DNA of 60,113 nucleotides, from the NCBI GenBank assembly GCA_947490615.1, contig CANLHK010000009.1, positions 82,846 to 142,958 on the forward strand, read 5' to 3'. Within the stretch, counting starts at the first letter, position 1; each line of letters starts with the position of its first letter. The DNA comes from Planctomycetaceae bacterium. Its GTDB lineage: Bacteria > Planctomycetota > Phycisphaerae > Phycisphaerales > SM1A02. Positions 18,472-27,399 of the stretch are shown here, one piece after another. Below the pieces are notes generated by a model. The model made no database searches, was not told where the DNA came from, and saw nothing but the letters and a program-made list of their open reading frames with translations. A program made the translations under genes and the position numbers.

Positions 18472-20166
18472 ATGATGCGCCAAGTTCACGCGATACAGCG
18501 ACGCTTCACACGCGCGTCGAGACATGGGCGAGCCACCGCGTGCGCGCTGGTGCTCTTCCTGAGCGTGGCGGTCGCGTCTCTTGGCAGCGTGACGCACGCG
18601 CGCACGGACTCTGCGGCCGACCTGCGACCCAACATCATCCTCTTTCTCGTTGACGATCTCGGGCAACAGGATGTTTCGGTGCCGATGCTGCAGGGCGAGC
18701 CGACCGCGCTCAATCGCCGCTACCGCACACCAAACCTCGAGAAGCTCGCTGCGCGTGGAGTGCGATTCTCCAACGCCTACGCAGCCGCTCCAGTCTGCAC
18801 TCCGTCGCGCACGGCGATTCTCACGGGTCAGTCGCCTGCGCGCACCCACATCACCTACTGGACGCTTGAGAAGGACACCGACCAATCGTCCAAGCATCCG
18901 CGGCTTGATGCTCCGAAGTGGTCGGTCAACGGTGCGCAACCTTCGCCTGCAAACTTGCCCTCGTTGTTGCAGGCGCACGGCTACCGCACGATTCATGCGG
19001 GCAAGGCGCACCTTGGAAGTCGCGGCACCCTCGGGGCGGATCCGCTGCGCATGGGATACGACCTCAACATCGCTGGACACGCCGCGGGCGCGCCTGGCTC
19101 CTACTACGGGCTGGATCATTTCAAGGACGCTGGACGCAAGCAGCGAGGCAAGGTCTTGCCGGGTGATGCTCCCGCGAGCGTGTGGGATGTGCCAGGTCTT
19201 GAGGCGTGGCACGGCAAGGACATCTGGCTTGATGACGCGTTGGCGCGTGAAGCTTCCGCAGCGATGGCGCGCGCTGTGTCGGAGGCGCGGCCGTTCTTTC
19301 TCTCCTTCTGTCCATATGGCGTCCATGCGCCGATCATGGAAGATGCGCGGTTTTCCGCGCAGTACGCCGCGCTCGATCCAACCGAGCGCGCCTACGCCAC
19401 GATGATCGCTGCGATGGATGACGCGCTCGGGCAACTGATCGCGCAGTGTGCTGCCTTGGGTGTGCTGGACTCGACGGTGATCCTCTTCACGAGTGACAAC
19501 GGCGGACTCTCGGCGCACGCGCGTGGAAAGGCGCCTGATGGCGCCTTAGCGCACACCCACAACGCGCCGTTGCGCTCAGGCAAGGGCTCGGCCTACGACG
19601 GCGGACTGCGTGTGCCGTTCGTAGCCGCTGGGCCAGGAATCATCCATCGCGGCGCGCCGATCGCAGCACCGATCGTCGGGACCGATCTCTATCCGACCAT
19701 CCTCGGTTTCGCGGGGGTCGTGCCGCCAATCGATCGCGCGTGTGACGGCCTCGACCTGCGGCAACTTCTCAGTGGGGAACCGACCGCGCACAACGCGTCG
19801 ATCGACTCACCGTTCGAGACGCGCACCATCCTCTTCAACCAACCACATGTGTGGGGACCAACGGGTCCGGGGATCGAGCCCTTCACAGCCATTCGTCGTG
19901 GCGACTGGAAGCTCGTGTTCTTTCATGACGGCCACGCAACGCGGGCGAGCGGCGTCGCCGAGGGTCCACGGCTTGAGCTCTACGATGTCGCGCACGATTG
20001 TGGTGAAGCGCACGATCGTGCGCGCGAAGATTCGCTGCGGCTCGGCGCGATGCTGGAGGCGATGCAGCGAGCTGTCGAGGCCAGTGGCGCGCAACTCTCG
20101 ATCGAGCGTGCGACAGGGACGAGCGTGCTCATCCCAACGAAGGCGGCTCAGCCCTCATCGCCTTAG
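18472..20166 (+). CDS. sulfatase, secreted
   Basis: A 564-aa sulfatase. The N-terminus has an Arg-rich region followed by a hydrophobic signal (ACALVLFLSVAVASLGSVTHA, split here as residues 23-43). Metal residues are in FLVDDLGQQD (about 59-67) and the formylglycine site is C109-T-P-S-R113. GKAHLGSRG replaces the usual GKWHLG (about 177), and FTSDNGGLSAHARG (about 342) is the second metal region. The start is ambiguous: ATG 18472 or 18475 give the best signal peptide, while an in-frame ATG at 18388 overlaps the divergent gene's start. The gene ends at a strong hairpin terminator. Substrate unknown. Confidence 0.88.
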   Translation: MMRQVHAIQRRFTRASRHGRATACALVLFLSVAVASLGSVTHARTDSAADLRPNIILFLVDDLGQQDVSVPMLQGEPTALNRRYRTPNLEKLAARGVRFSNAYAAAPVCTPSRTAILTGQSPARTHITYWTLEKDTDQSSKHPRLDAPKWSVNGAQPSPANLPSLLQAHGYRTIHAGKAHLGSRGTLGADPLRMGYDLNIAGHAAGAPGSYYGLDHFKDAGRKQRGKVLPGDAPASVWDVPGLEAWHGKDIWLDDALAREASAAMARAVSEARPFFLSFCPYGVHAPIMEDARFSAQYAALDPTERAYATMIAAMDDALGQLIAQCAALGVLDSTVILFTSDNGGLSAHARGKAPDGALAHTHNAPLRSGKGSAYDGGLRVPFVAAGPGIIHRGAPIAAPIVGTDLYPTILGFAGVVPPIDRACDGLDLRQLLSGEPTAHNASIDSPFETRTILFNQPHVWGPTGPGIEPFTAIRRGDWKLVFFHDGHATRASGVAEGPRLELYDVAHDCGEAHDRAREDSLRLGAMLEAMQRAVEASGAQLSIERATGTSVLIPTKAAQPSSP

Positions 20167-20182
20167 GGCAATGTCCCTCAAA

Positions 20183-20232
20183 AAAGGCCACGGGCGCCAG
20201 TTCAGTGGCGCCCGTGTTCAGCCTTTGTTTTC
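20183..20232 (+). terminator. strong two-part hairpin terminator after the sulfatase
   Basis: CACGGGCGCCA (20189-20199) pairs perfectly with TGGCGCCCGTG (20206-20216) around a 6-nt loop. An outer stem AAAGGC (20183-20188) with GCCTTT (20221-20226) closes it after a 4-nt bulge, followed by TGTTTT. The A-rich left side would also let it act on the opposite strand. It lies about 20 nt after the sulfatase stop. Confidence 0.85.
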
Positions 20233-20366
20233 CGCGTCCAAAGGCTCATGGCGTTTGGTCAAGCGGTCGGCCCAACCGTTCGATCCAAACGCCCACCGAA
20301 CAATCCGCCACCTGGAAGTCTGGCGGAAGTAGGGCGGGCCTCTAGGCCATCAAACTCCATACTTGA

Positions 20367-20380
20367 TGTTCTGTCGAACA
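20367..20380. promoter_or_regulatory. dyad TGTTC-N4-GAACA, possible operator
   Basis: The 14-bp perfect dyad lies about 180 bp before the sigma factor start. Its form, GTTC-N4-GAAC, is the reverse arrangement of the Gram-positive LexA box, so I do not assign it to LexA. It may bind an unknown regulator or be chance. Confidence 0.25.
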
Positions 20381-20544
20381 GATGCAGCAGCGCGGTTTCG
20401 CCGTGAAATCCGCCGCCACTCGACAGGCCGATCAGTCCGTCCAAGGACTGCACTTGCACCCACACCTCTTCATGCGCCTTCCCGTTGTGACTCCGCACGG
20501 TTTTCTGGGGTTCTTTCTCTTTTCTTTCGCGGTCGGCCCTTCGA

Positions 20545-20550
20545 TATCTT
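20545..20550 (+). promoter_or_regulatory. -10-like TATCTT for the sigma factor
   Basis: TATCTT ends 6 nt before GTG 20557. It supports this GTG rather than the in-frame ATG at 20590. Confidence 0.45.
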
Positions 20551-20556
20551 GCCTCG

Positions 20557-21270
20557 GTGCAACGCCCGCTGAGCGATGACTTCACCCTCATGCTCAATCG
20601 CGCCTCAGAGGGCGACGGTCGGGCTGCCAATTCGGTCTGGACGCGGTCGTACGAGGAGCTCCACGCGATGGCGGCGAGCATCCGCAGGGGCGCATCGGCG
20701 GGGGGGCGGGCAACCCGCGCCGACGAGCCAAGCCCAACCACCATCATCCATGAGTCCTTCGTCAAGACTTTCGGTCGAGGCACGGGCATCGAGCCAAGTT
20801 GGGACAATCGCGCCCACTTTTTTGGGTCGGTCGCGCGGGCGATGAGCCAGTTCCTCGTGGATTGGCGCCGCGCCATGGGACGAAAGAAGCGGGGCGGCGG
20901 TCAACGACCAGTGGCTCTCATTGGGGATGAAGAAGCCGAAAGTGCTGCCAAGCCCGAGCCTTCCGAGGCCGAGGAAGTGCGCCAACTCACCCCCGCGCTC
21001 GTGCTCGCGTTAGAACGGCTGCAAAAGCGTACGCCCGAAATCGCGGAAGTCGTATGGCTCCGTGCGGTGTCAGGGCTCACACTTGAGGACACCGCACTCG
21101 TGCTCGGCATCGCGCCGCGCACGGTGTCCAAGCGCTGGAACATCGGACGCGCACTGCTTCGCCGTGAGCTGAGCGGCGACGGGAGTGGCAGCGTCGGTGA
21201 TGGCCAGAGTGCCGATCTCGCGGGTTTCACAAACCCCGCAGGCGAGACCGCGTCCGCTGTTGCGGTGTGA
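20557..21270 (+). CDS. ECF-type RNA polymerase sigma factor
   Basis: A 237-aa sigma-70 family protein of the planctomycete ECF type that travels with kinases. Region sigma2 spans about 8-115 (TTIIHESFVKTF, then FFGSVARAMSQFLVDWRRA). Sigma4 spans about 145-205, with a helix-turn-helix VSGLTLEDTALVLGIAPRTV followed by SKRWNIGRALLRREL. The C-terminal 30 residues are low-complexity. GTG 20557 gives the full sigma2 N-terminus. The kinase gene starts 3 nt after the stop, so they form one unit. By analogy with ECF/kinase pairs, phosphorylation by the kinase may control the sigma factor; that is inference. Confidence 0.88.
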   Translation: MQRPLSDDFTLMLNRASEGDGRAANSVWTRSYEELHAMAASIRRGASAGGRATRADEPSPTTIIHESFVKTFGRGTGIEPSWDNRAHFFGSVARAMSQFLVDWRRAMGRKKRGGGQRPVALIGDEEAESAAKPEPSEAEEVRQLTPALVLALERLQKRTPEIAEVVWLRAVSGLTLEDTALVLGIAPRTVSKRWNIGRALLRRELSGDGSGSVGDGQSADLAGFTNPAGETASAVAV

Positions 21271-21273
21271 TCG

Positions 21274-24200
21274 ATGGGCCGCGCGCGCGGCAAGAGTTTG
21301 CGTGCGATGGCCAACGAACGAACCAACTTCAGTGAGCGCGATCCGATGGGCAACGGCGCCATACAGGACGACGGTTCGACGACGCCGATCACCCTGCTCG
21401 CGGACCTTCTCGACGAAGCCATCGCCCTCGACACGCAAGCGCGTGAAGTGTTCCTTCAACAGCTCTACGCGCGCGATCCCGCGCGGGCCAACGAACTGCG
21501 CGAACTGATCGCGATTCTGCCCGATGCGGAGCCGCGCGAGTTCGCTGATCGTGTGGAGCGCGGAGAGTCCGATCCCTTTGCGGGCGAACCTGCCATCGGT
21601 GAGAAGATCGGCGGATGCACGCTCGAAGCAGTGCTCGGTCGCGGCGGCATCGGAACCGTCTTCGCCGCCACGCAAGATTCGCCCACGCGCCCTGTCGCGG
21701 TGAAGATCCTGCGCATGGCGCACGCGCGCGCGAGCCACCTGCGGCGGTTTCGCACCGAAGCGCTTGCGCTTGGACGACTGGTGCATCCCGCGTTGGCGCG
21801 CATCTACGCCTCAGGGACCACGATGCGCGACGGCGCCGAAGTTCCTTACATCGTGATGGAGCGCATCGAAGGCGCGACGAGCATCGTCGAGTGGGCGCGT
21901 GCGCCGCGTCGGACGCGCCGTGAGATCGCCTCATGCATGGCCGAGATCTGCGATGGCATGCAGCACGGGCACAACCGCGGCGTCATCCATCGCGATCTCA
22001 AGCCGTCGAATGTGCTCGTGAGTCCCGATGGTCGGCCGCATGTCATCGACTTCGGTATCGCGCGACTCGTCGGAGCCGTTGGCAGCGATGCGAGTGAGAC
22101 GCTTGCAGGGGCACTCATCGGCACGCCCGCCTACATGGCACCCGAGCAGTTTGAACTCGCGCCCGCGGAGATCGACAGTCGTCTCGATATCCATGCTGTC
22201 GGTGTGTTGCTCTACGAGGCACTCGTTGGTCGTCGCCCCTACGAGATCCCGCGTCACCTCTATTTCGACGCAGCGTCGATCATGCGCGCGACCCATCCTG
22301 CGGCGCCGCATCTCGCGGACTCCACGATTCCGCGCGACCTCTCAGCGATCGTGATGAAGGCGATGTCGAAGGATCGCGAGCAGCGCTACGCGAGCATGTC
22401 GGAACTCGCGGATGATCTGCGAGCGTTCGTCGATGGACGCGGCGTGCGCGCGCGCGCCGAGTCGCGTTCGGAGCGGTTGCTGCGCGCGATGCGAAGAAAT
22501 CCAGCGTGGACCACGGCGGTGGTGGTGAGCTTTGTCGCGCTGACTGCGGCGGTGGTCATCTCGGTGACCGCACTGAACGCTGCGCGCGCCGATCGCGATC
22601 AGGCCCGCACCGATCTCGCCACGATCGACGAGGAGCGCGGGCTGATTCCGCTTGATGGCCTCACCTACGCGGATCTCACGCTCATCAAGCCCGCCTTGGT
22701 GGGCGGCATGATTCGAAGGCTTGTTGATGACAGCGCCTCGGCGGCGTTGTATGAGGGCGATGGCAACATGATGGCGGGAGCGATCTCGCCCGACGGGCGC
22801 AAGTGGGTCGTGGGCGGTGACGCCACCTCGGTCGGGATCTTTGATCTTGTGACGAATGCCTGCGTGAATCTCTCGCCGCGCGACTACCGCTCCATGGTGG
22901 CCGCAGGCTTCAGTTACGACGCTTCGCGGGCCTTTGTCTCGACGACAAGCGGCGACCTCATCGAAGTCTTCGCCTCAGGCGAGAGTCGATTGACCGTGCA
23001 CGCGGGCTTTGGCATACGCGGCATCTTGCCTTCGAAGGACAACGATCGGCTGCTGCTCATGGGCGATACGCAGGTCGCAACTTTGCGGCTCTCGACGGGT
23101 GCGCTGCACGCGCTCAATGTGTCCGCGGGCTACTCGCTCGGCGGCGGCGCCTGGCATGGCGACGATGCGGCTCCCGCCTATGGAGTGATCGGAGATCGCA
23201 CGGTCGCGAAGTTCAGCGTGCCCGTCGATGCAGCGCCTGTGCGCGATCAGCACTTTGCTGTAGACGCCGACTCCTGCCGAAGCGTCGCGGTCACGCGCGA
23301 TGGAAGTGTGCTGGCCGTCGGAACCGACAACGGTGCTGTTCTCCTCTGCGATCCAGTGACGGGTGCGACGCGTCGCGAACTTTCGGTGCGCCACGCGGTC
23401 TGGAGTCTTGCTTTCTCACGCGATGGCGCGCGGGTTTTTGTCGGTGATCGCGCAGGAACCATTCACACCTTCGTGGTCGCCGATGGTCGTGAGGAGCAGA
23501 GTCATTCAACCTACAGCTCAGAGCCAGCGTGGGCAGTCGGCCAGTGCGCTGATGGCCGACTGATTGCCAACCTCGGCCGCTACATCGCCACCTTTGAGAC
23601 GGGACCGCGCTGGAGCGACACGCCCGAGCAGCTCCCGTCTCCTCCGCTCGAACTTCGAGCGATCAACGCACGCACGGTTCGCGCTGCCTGTCAGGACGGG
23701 CATGTGCGTGACCTTGATCTTGGCGTGGGTCAGTGGAGGCTGCATCCACACAGCAGCACTGGTGTGACGACCACCGCTGCGTTGAGTCAGGACGGCGGCG
23801 TCGTGGCGATGTTGCGCGGCGAGTCCATCGTGCTCACCGAACTGAGCAATGGATCCACCACCGAGATTCCGCTTGGTGCAGCAGGACCTGATCCGAGTCC
23901 TCGGCTCGCGTGGAACGAGGACGGGACTCTGCTTGCCATGGCAGGCTGGGGTTCGCTGCGGGTCTACGGTCGAGCAGGTGAGCTGCGCGCGCAATTGCCG
24001 CTCGGTCGAATCCTGTCGGCGCGCGTGAGTTGGTACGCCCCCGAACGATTCGTGCTGCTCGTCAACTTCCAGGAGGTTCACGACATCACACTGAAGGGTC
24101 AAGAGCTGCACGCGGCGGAGTATTCCGTAGGTGGAAGTTCTGCGACCGAGCTCATTCGATCGCGCGGGCGTTGGATCGCCATTGGGCTCAACGGGATCGT

Positions 24201-24642
24201 TCGCGTGACCTATCCAGGTCCCGCGACTCGGCTCGCGATCGATCAAGATGGCTACGAGCATCTCTTGGTCCGTCACCGCGATCATGCAAGCTGCGGAGAG
24301 ATTTCACCCGACGGTTCGATCGTCGCTACTGGCGGCGCCGACGGAACGGTGCGGCTTTGGTCGATGAAGGATGGCGCTCGACTGACGACCTTCACCATGC
24401 ACGACGACCAACGGGTGAGACGGCTCTGCTGGCTCCCCGATGGCACGGGCATCGTGAGCGTCGGAATCCACGGCGAGGTGCGCTTGATGGATTCAATTCC
24501 CATCGCGGATCGCCTGCTTGCGGATTGGAAGCCTTCTGCGGTGCTTGGGTCAACGGGCGGAGCGTCCGACGATCCTGCCGCGGGCGCTGCCGCATCTGCG
24601 GAGGAATCACCCGCAGCGCCTGATCAACCGATCGCGCCCTAG
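21274..24642 (+). CDS. membrane Ser/Thr protein kinase with WD40-like sensor domain
   Basis: A 1122-aa Hanks-type kinase. A helical leader (about 30-85) precedes the kinase domain (about 112-390), with glycine loop GRGGIGTV, K144 in VAVKIL, H239-R-D241 in IHRDLKPSN, D259 of DFGIAR and GTPAYMAPEQ. One transmembrane helix follows (about 410-432). The remaining 690 residues look like a WD40/quinoprotein-type propeller of two parts, ending in a clear WD motif (GEISPDGSIVATGGADGTVR, VRLWS). The C-terminal tail is Ala/Pro/Glu-rich. The propeller should lie outside the membrane and may sense a ligand or partner. It follows the sigma factor by 3 nt. An alternative start is ATG 21307. Confidence 0.9.
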   Translation: MGRARGKSLRAMANERTNFSERDPMGNGAIQDDGSTTPITLLADLLDEAIALDTQAREVFLQQLYARDPARANELRELIAILPDAEPREFADRVERGESDPFAGEPAIGEKIGGCTLEAVLGRGGIGTVFAATQDSPTRPVAVKILRMAHARASHLRRFRTEALALGRLVHPALARIYASGTTMRDGAEVPYIVMERIEGATSIVEWARAPRRTRREIASCMAEICDGMQHGHNRGVIHRDLKPSNVLVSPDGRPHVIDFGIARLVGAVGSDASETLAGALIGTPAYMAPEQFELAPAEIDSRLDIHAVGVLLYEALVGRRPYEIPRHLYFDAASIMRATHPAAPHLADSTIPRDLSAIVMKAMSKDREQRYASMSELADDLRAFVDGRGVRARAESRSERLLRAMRRNPAWTTAVVVSFVALTAAVVISVTALNAARADRDQARTDLATIDEERGLIPLDGLTYADLTLIKPALVGGMIRRLVDDSASAALYEGDGNMMAGAISPDGRKWVVGGDATSVGIFDLVTNACVNLSPRDYRSMVAAGFSYDASRAFVSTTSGDLIEVFASGESRLTVHAGFGIRGILPSKDNDRLLLMGDTQVATLRLSTGALHALNVSAGYSLGGGAWHGDDAAPAYGVIGDRTVAKFSVPVDAAPVRDQHFAVDADSCRSVAVTRDGSVLAVGTDNGAVLLCDPVTGATRRELSVRHAVWSLAFSRDGARVFVGDRAGTIHTFVVADGREEQSHSTYSSEPAWAVGQCADGRLIANLGRYIATFETGPRWSDTPEQLPSPPLELRAINARTVRAACQDGHVRDLDLGVGQWRLHPHSSTGVTTTAALSQDGGVVAMLRGESIVLTELSNGSTTEIPLGAAGPDPSPRLAWNEDGTLLAMAGWGSLRVYGRAGELRAQLPLGRILSARVSWYAPERFVLLVNFQEVHDITLKGQELHAAEYSVGGSSATELIRSRGRWIAIGLNGIVRVTYPGPATRLAIDQDGYEHLLVRHRDHASCGEISPDGSIVATGGADGTVRLWSMKDGARLTTFTMHDDQRVRRLCWLPDGTGIVSVGIHGEVRLMDSIPIADRLLADWKPSAVLGSTGGASDDPAAGAAASAEESPAAPDQPIAP

Positions 24643-24644
24643 TT

Positions 24645-26069
24645 CTACGCCTCCACGCGAAACCCGCGTCCCGCGTAGGGCCAGTAGCCGCCGCGCATGT
24701 TGAACGCCGTGAAGCCTGATCGCGCAAGAAACGCAGCCGCGCGGGCGCTGCGACTTCCACCGCGGCAGTAACAGATCACGGGCTTCGTGCGATCGAGTTC
24801 ACCGACGCGCACCCGCAGATGGGTGTAGGGAATGTGCTTGGCGTCAGGCAGATGTCCTGCGCGATACTCGGTGCAGGTGCGAACATCGACGCAGGAAGCA
24901 GCGCCCATTTCGACGAGCTCGTGGGCGTGCACCGCGGAGATGTCGTCGATGCCGCAGGTCGGAAACGAACCAGTCGCAAGCGTGCTGACGGTGCGCGGTT
25001 CGATCCAACCGTCGATCGACTCAGGCAGCACTCCCACGCGCAACAACACGCGCACGATCTCAGGAACCGTCGCGCGCGGCGCGATGAGGACCAGACGGTC
25101 ATCGGGCTCGAGGTAGTTGGCGACGGTCGCGCCAAACGGCCCCTCAAAGGGCGCGCTGATGGCGTAGGGCAAGCGTGAGTCGAGGTAGTCGTTCCACGGC
25201 CTCGTGTCGATGATGGTGAACTCGGGACGCTCACAACGCAGCGCAAACTCTTCGCTCGTCAGAAGGCGAGGTTGAGGGAGCTCGGTGAACGCGCGCGCAC
25301 CGATCTCGTTGAGCTTCTTCACACGGGCGAAGTAGGGCGGCGGCTCGGTTGCGCCTGCGAGGACTGCGGTGGTGAACTCGCCTTCGTCACCGTGATGCTT
25401 CATCGCGCGGTTGATGACGCGCTCAATCCCGAGTGTGGTCGCGGGGATGTTGCAGATCGACTTGCCGCACTCGCTGCCCGCACCGTGACCAGGCAGCACC
25501 TGCGTGTCCGCGGGAAGATCATCCAGTGCAGCCAGCGAACCACGCAAGCGGTCGACGGCTTCTTGCAGCGTCATCCCGTCGGTCGCGAACGCGCCAAGAT
25601 CAGGGCGGCCGACATCGCCCGCAAAGAGGAAGTCGCCCGAGAAGAGCAGTTTCGTTCCTGTCGCGGGACTCGTGAGTTCGAAGGTCAGGCTCTCACGCGT
25701 GTGCCCTGGAGTGTGGCGCACGGTGAAGGTCAGCTTCCCGACCGTGAACGACTCTCCCGCATGAAGGCGCACGATTTCGGCGCCCTTGACGAGAGTCGCG
25801 GTCGACATCCACGGCGACTCGGGACCTTCGACACTCAGATAGGCCCGCACTGGTTGCACCGCGAGAAACCCGCACACTCCGCTGATGAAGTCCGCATGGA
25901 CATGCGTCTCGGCAACCGCGGTGATGCGCACGCCCTCGCTCGCTGCGGCTTCGAGGTAGCGGTCGATGTCGCAGCTTGGATCGATGACGATCGCGGTGTT
26001 GGTCGCGCGACATCCCACGAGGTAGGAAGCCTGCGCGAGATGCGGGTCATAGATCCGTCGAAGCAACAT
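24645..26069 (-). CDS. MBL-fold hydrolase with two rhodanese domains (persulfide dioxygenase-like)
   Basis: A 474-aa cytosolic protein. The N-terminal metallo-beta-lactamase domain (1-240) has T-H56-V-H58-A-D60, then a TPGHTRESL His block and SGDFLFAGDVGRPD, the pattern of ETHE1/Blh-type glutathione persulfide dioxygenases. A first rhodanese domain (about 270-365) has no cysteine at its active loop (LIAPRATVPEIV) and is likely inactive. A second one (about 375-474) has the catalytic loop CRGGSRSARA. The likely role is handling of sulfane sulfur. TAGACT sits 6 nt before the ATG. The gene is divergent from the exporter gene and tail-to-tail with the kinase, 2 nt apart. Confidence 0.88.
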   Translation of the reverse strand: MLLRRIYDPHLAQASYLVGCRATNTAIVIDPSCDIDRYLEAAASEGVRITAVAETHVHADFISGVCGFLAVQPVRAYLSVEGPESPWMSTATLVKGAEIVRLHAGESFTVGKLTFTVRHTPGHTRESLTFELTSPATGTKLLFSGDFLFAGDVGRPDLGAFATDGMTLQEAVDRLRGSLAALDDLPADTQVLPGHGAGSECGKSICNIPATTLGIERVINRAMKHHGDEGEFTTAVLAGATEPPPYFARVKKLNEIGARAFTELPQPRLLTSEEFALRCERPEFTIIDTRPWNDYLDSRLPYAISAPFEGPFGATVANYLEPDDRLVLIAPRATVPEIVRVLLRVGVLPESIDGWIEPRTVSTLATGSFPTCGIDDISAVHAHELVEMGAASCVDVRTCTEYRAGHLPDAKHIPYTHLRVRVGELDRTKPVICYCRGGSRSARAAAFLARSGFTAFNMRGGYWPYAGRGFRVEA

Positions 26070-26075
26070 GGCGTG

Positions 26076-26081
26076 AGTCTA
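26076..26081 (-). promoter_or_regulatory. -10-like TAGACT for the MBL-rhodanese gene
   Basis: On the minus strand TAGACT ends 6 nt before ATG 26069, within the 66-bp divergent gap. Confidence 0.5.
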
Positions 26082-26121
26082 ACGGAGCGCCACGCCCACG
26101 GAAACCACCGATTCGACTCGG

Positions 26122-26127
26122 TACCCT
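26122..26127 (+). promoter_or_regulatory. -10-like TACCCT for the ThrE-type exporter
   Basis: TACCCT ends 8 nt before ATG 26136. The two divergent -10-like elements of this gap are about 46 bp apart. Confidence 0.45.
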
Positions 26128-26135
26128 TGCGACCA

Positions 26136-27395
26136 ATGATTGGCTCTTCGACCAGCGCGTCCACCTCACCACCAGCGGCCGATCGTTTTCTGGCGTCGCT
26201 TGCGCGCATGTTGCAGGAGGCGGGTACCCCAGCGCATCGGCTCGAGGGATTGGTGCTTGCCTGCGCCGATCGCCTCGGCGTGCGCGTCACGCTCTTCAGC
26301 CTTCCGACATGGATCAATCTTTCGATTGGCGAAGAGGGTCAGCAACGCTCCATCAACTTTCGTGTCGATCCTGGCTCACCGAAGTTAGCGATGCTCGAAG
26401 AGACCTACATCGTCGCCGATCGCGTGGCGCGTGGTGAACTCGATGCCGAGCAAGGCGTGACCGCGCTGGCTCGTGTGCGCAGCAGACTTGCGCGTCTCGG
26501 ACTGCCTGCAAGCAGTCTCGGCTATGCGCTCTTCTCGACGGGCGCAGCGTTCTTTCTCGGTGGATCGTGGATCGACATGGCCTGCGCGTTTCCTGTCGGC
26601 ATCGTGGTTGGTGCCGCGATGGCGTTGGCGGTGGGACGGCGGGAGCGCGAACTTCTCTCCGAATTCGCGGCCGCTGCGATTGGAACTCTCGCGGCCGCAC
26701 TCATCGTTCGCATGGTGCGCGCGAGCGATCTCGAAGCGTCTGCTGCGATCGTCTCACTCGCGGGACTGGTGACGCTCTTGCCGGGACTCTCACTCGCGAC
26801 GGCGATGAGCGAACTCTCGACTCGCAACCTTGCGTCAGGAAGCGCACGCCTCATCGGTGCGATGACGACCCTCGTCGTCGTCGGAATGGGCGCGGGCATC
26901 GGCGATCGCCTCGCACTGCTCCTTGGCTTGCCTCGACACTCCTCGTTCGTGGTGCCGATCACGCACACGGCGTCCATCTCCGTGCAACTTGTGGTCGCCT
27001 TACTCGCGATCGCAGCGGGACTGGCCATCGTCTTTCAGGCGCGCCGTCGTCGCGCGTTGTTCGTCCTCGCCTCGTGTGCGCTTGGTTGGGTGGCGATTCG
27101 CACCGCGCGCGAGTTTGGTGGAAGCGAACTCGCGCCCGTCATGGCGGCCGCGGCCATCGGGATGGTCGGCAATCTCTACGCGCGACTGCGCCACCGCCCA
27201 ACACTCGCCATCGTCCTGCCAGGCCTCGCGCTGCTTCTGCCAGGAAGCATCGGATTCCGCGGGATGCAAGGCCTTATTGCCAGTGACACGCTCGCGGGAT
27301 TGAGCACCGCGATCAGTGCGCTACTCGTGGCGGCATCGATTGCGGCGGGTCTTCTCATCGCCAACGCGTTGGTGCCGTCGCCGCGACAGGTGTAG
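26136..27395 (+). CDS. threonine/serine exporter family (ThrE-like) membrane protein
   Basis: A 419-aa protein of the ThrE/YjjP-YjjB type in its fused form. The N-terminal soluble segment (about 10-125: ASLARMLQEAGTPAHRLEG, then VTLFSLPTWINLSIG) matches the ThrE domain head. About ten transmembrane helices follow. The first block includes LPGLSLATAMSELSTRNLAS, a family hallmark with a likely functional Pro-Gly-Leu. The second block (about 270-419) is the ThrE_2 half with LPGLALLLPGSIGFRG. Relatives export threonine, serine or small dicarboxylates. ATG 26136 fits TACCCT 8 nt upstream; a much longer frame to the left is antisense to the MBL gene and is not used. Confidence 0.88.
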   Translation: MIGSSTSASTSPPAADRFLASLARMLQEAGTPAHRLEGLVLACADRLGVRVTLFSLPTWINLSIGEEGQQRSINFRVDPGSPKLAMLEETYIVADRVARGELDAEQGVTALARVRSRLARLGLPASSLGYALFSTGAAFFLGGSWIDMACAFPVGIVVGAAMALAVGRRERELLSEFAAAAIGTLAAALIVRMVRASDLEASAAIVSLAGLVTLLPGLSLATAMSELSTRNLASGSARLIGAMTTLVVVGMGAGIGDRLALLLGLPRHSSFVVPITHTASISVQLVVALLAIAAGLAIVFQARRRRALFVLASCALGWVAIRTAREFGGSELAPVMAAAAIGMVGNLYARLRHRPTLAIVLPGLALLLPGSIGFRGMQGLIASDTLAGLSTAISALLVAASIAAGLLIANALVPSPRQV

Positions 27396-27399
27396 GCGT

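Larger units (their letters stand above)
20167..20556. other. 390-bp intergenic region between sulfatase and sigma factor
   Basis: No coding signal is seen. It contains a terminator (20183-20232), small hairpins such as CCGCCA...TGGCGG near 20310-20331, a 14-bp dyad TGTTC-N4-GAACA at 20367-20380, a pyrimidine-rich tract near 20505-20530 and a -10-like TATCTT just before the sigma factor start. Confidence 0.6.

Noticed and set aside
20367-20380. LexA (SOS) box
   Set aside because: The half-sites are in the opposite order to the known GAAC-N4-GTTC box and no SOS gene is nearby.
25272-26135. extension of the ThrE-type gene to 707 residues
   Set aside because: The extra part is antisense to the MBL-rhodanese gene and lacks any domain; ATG 26136 fits the family start.
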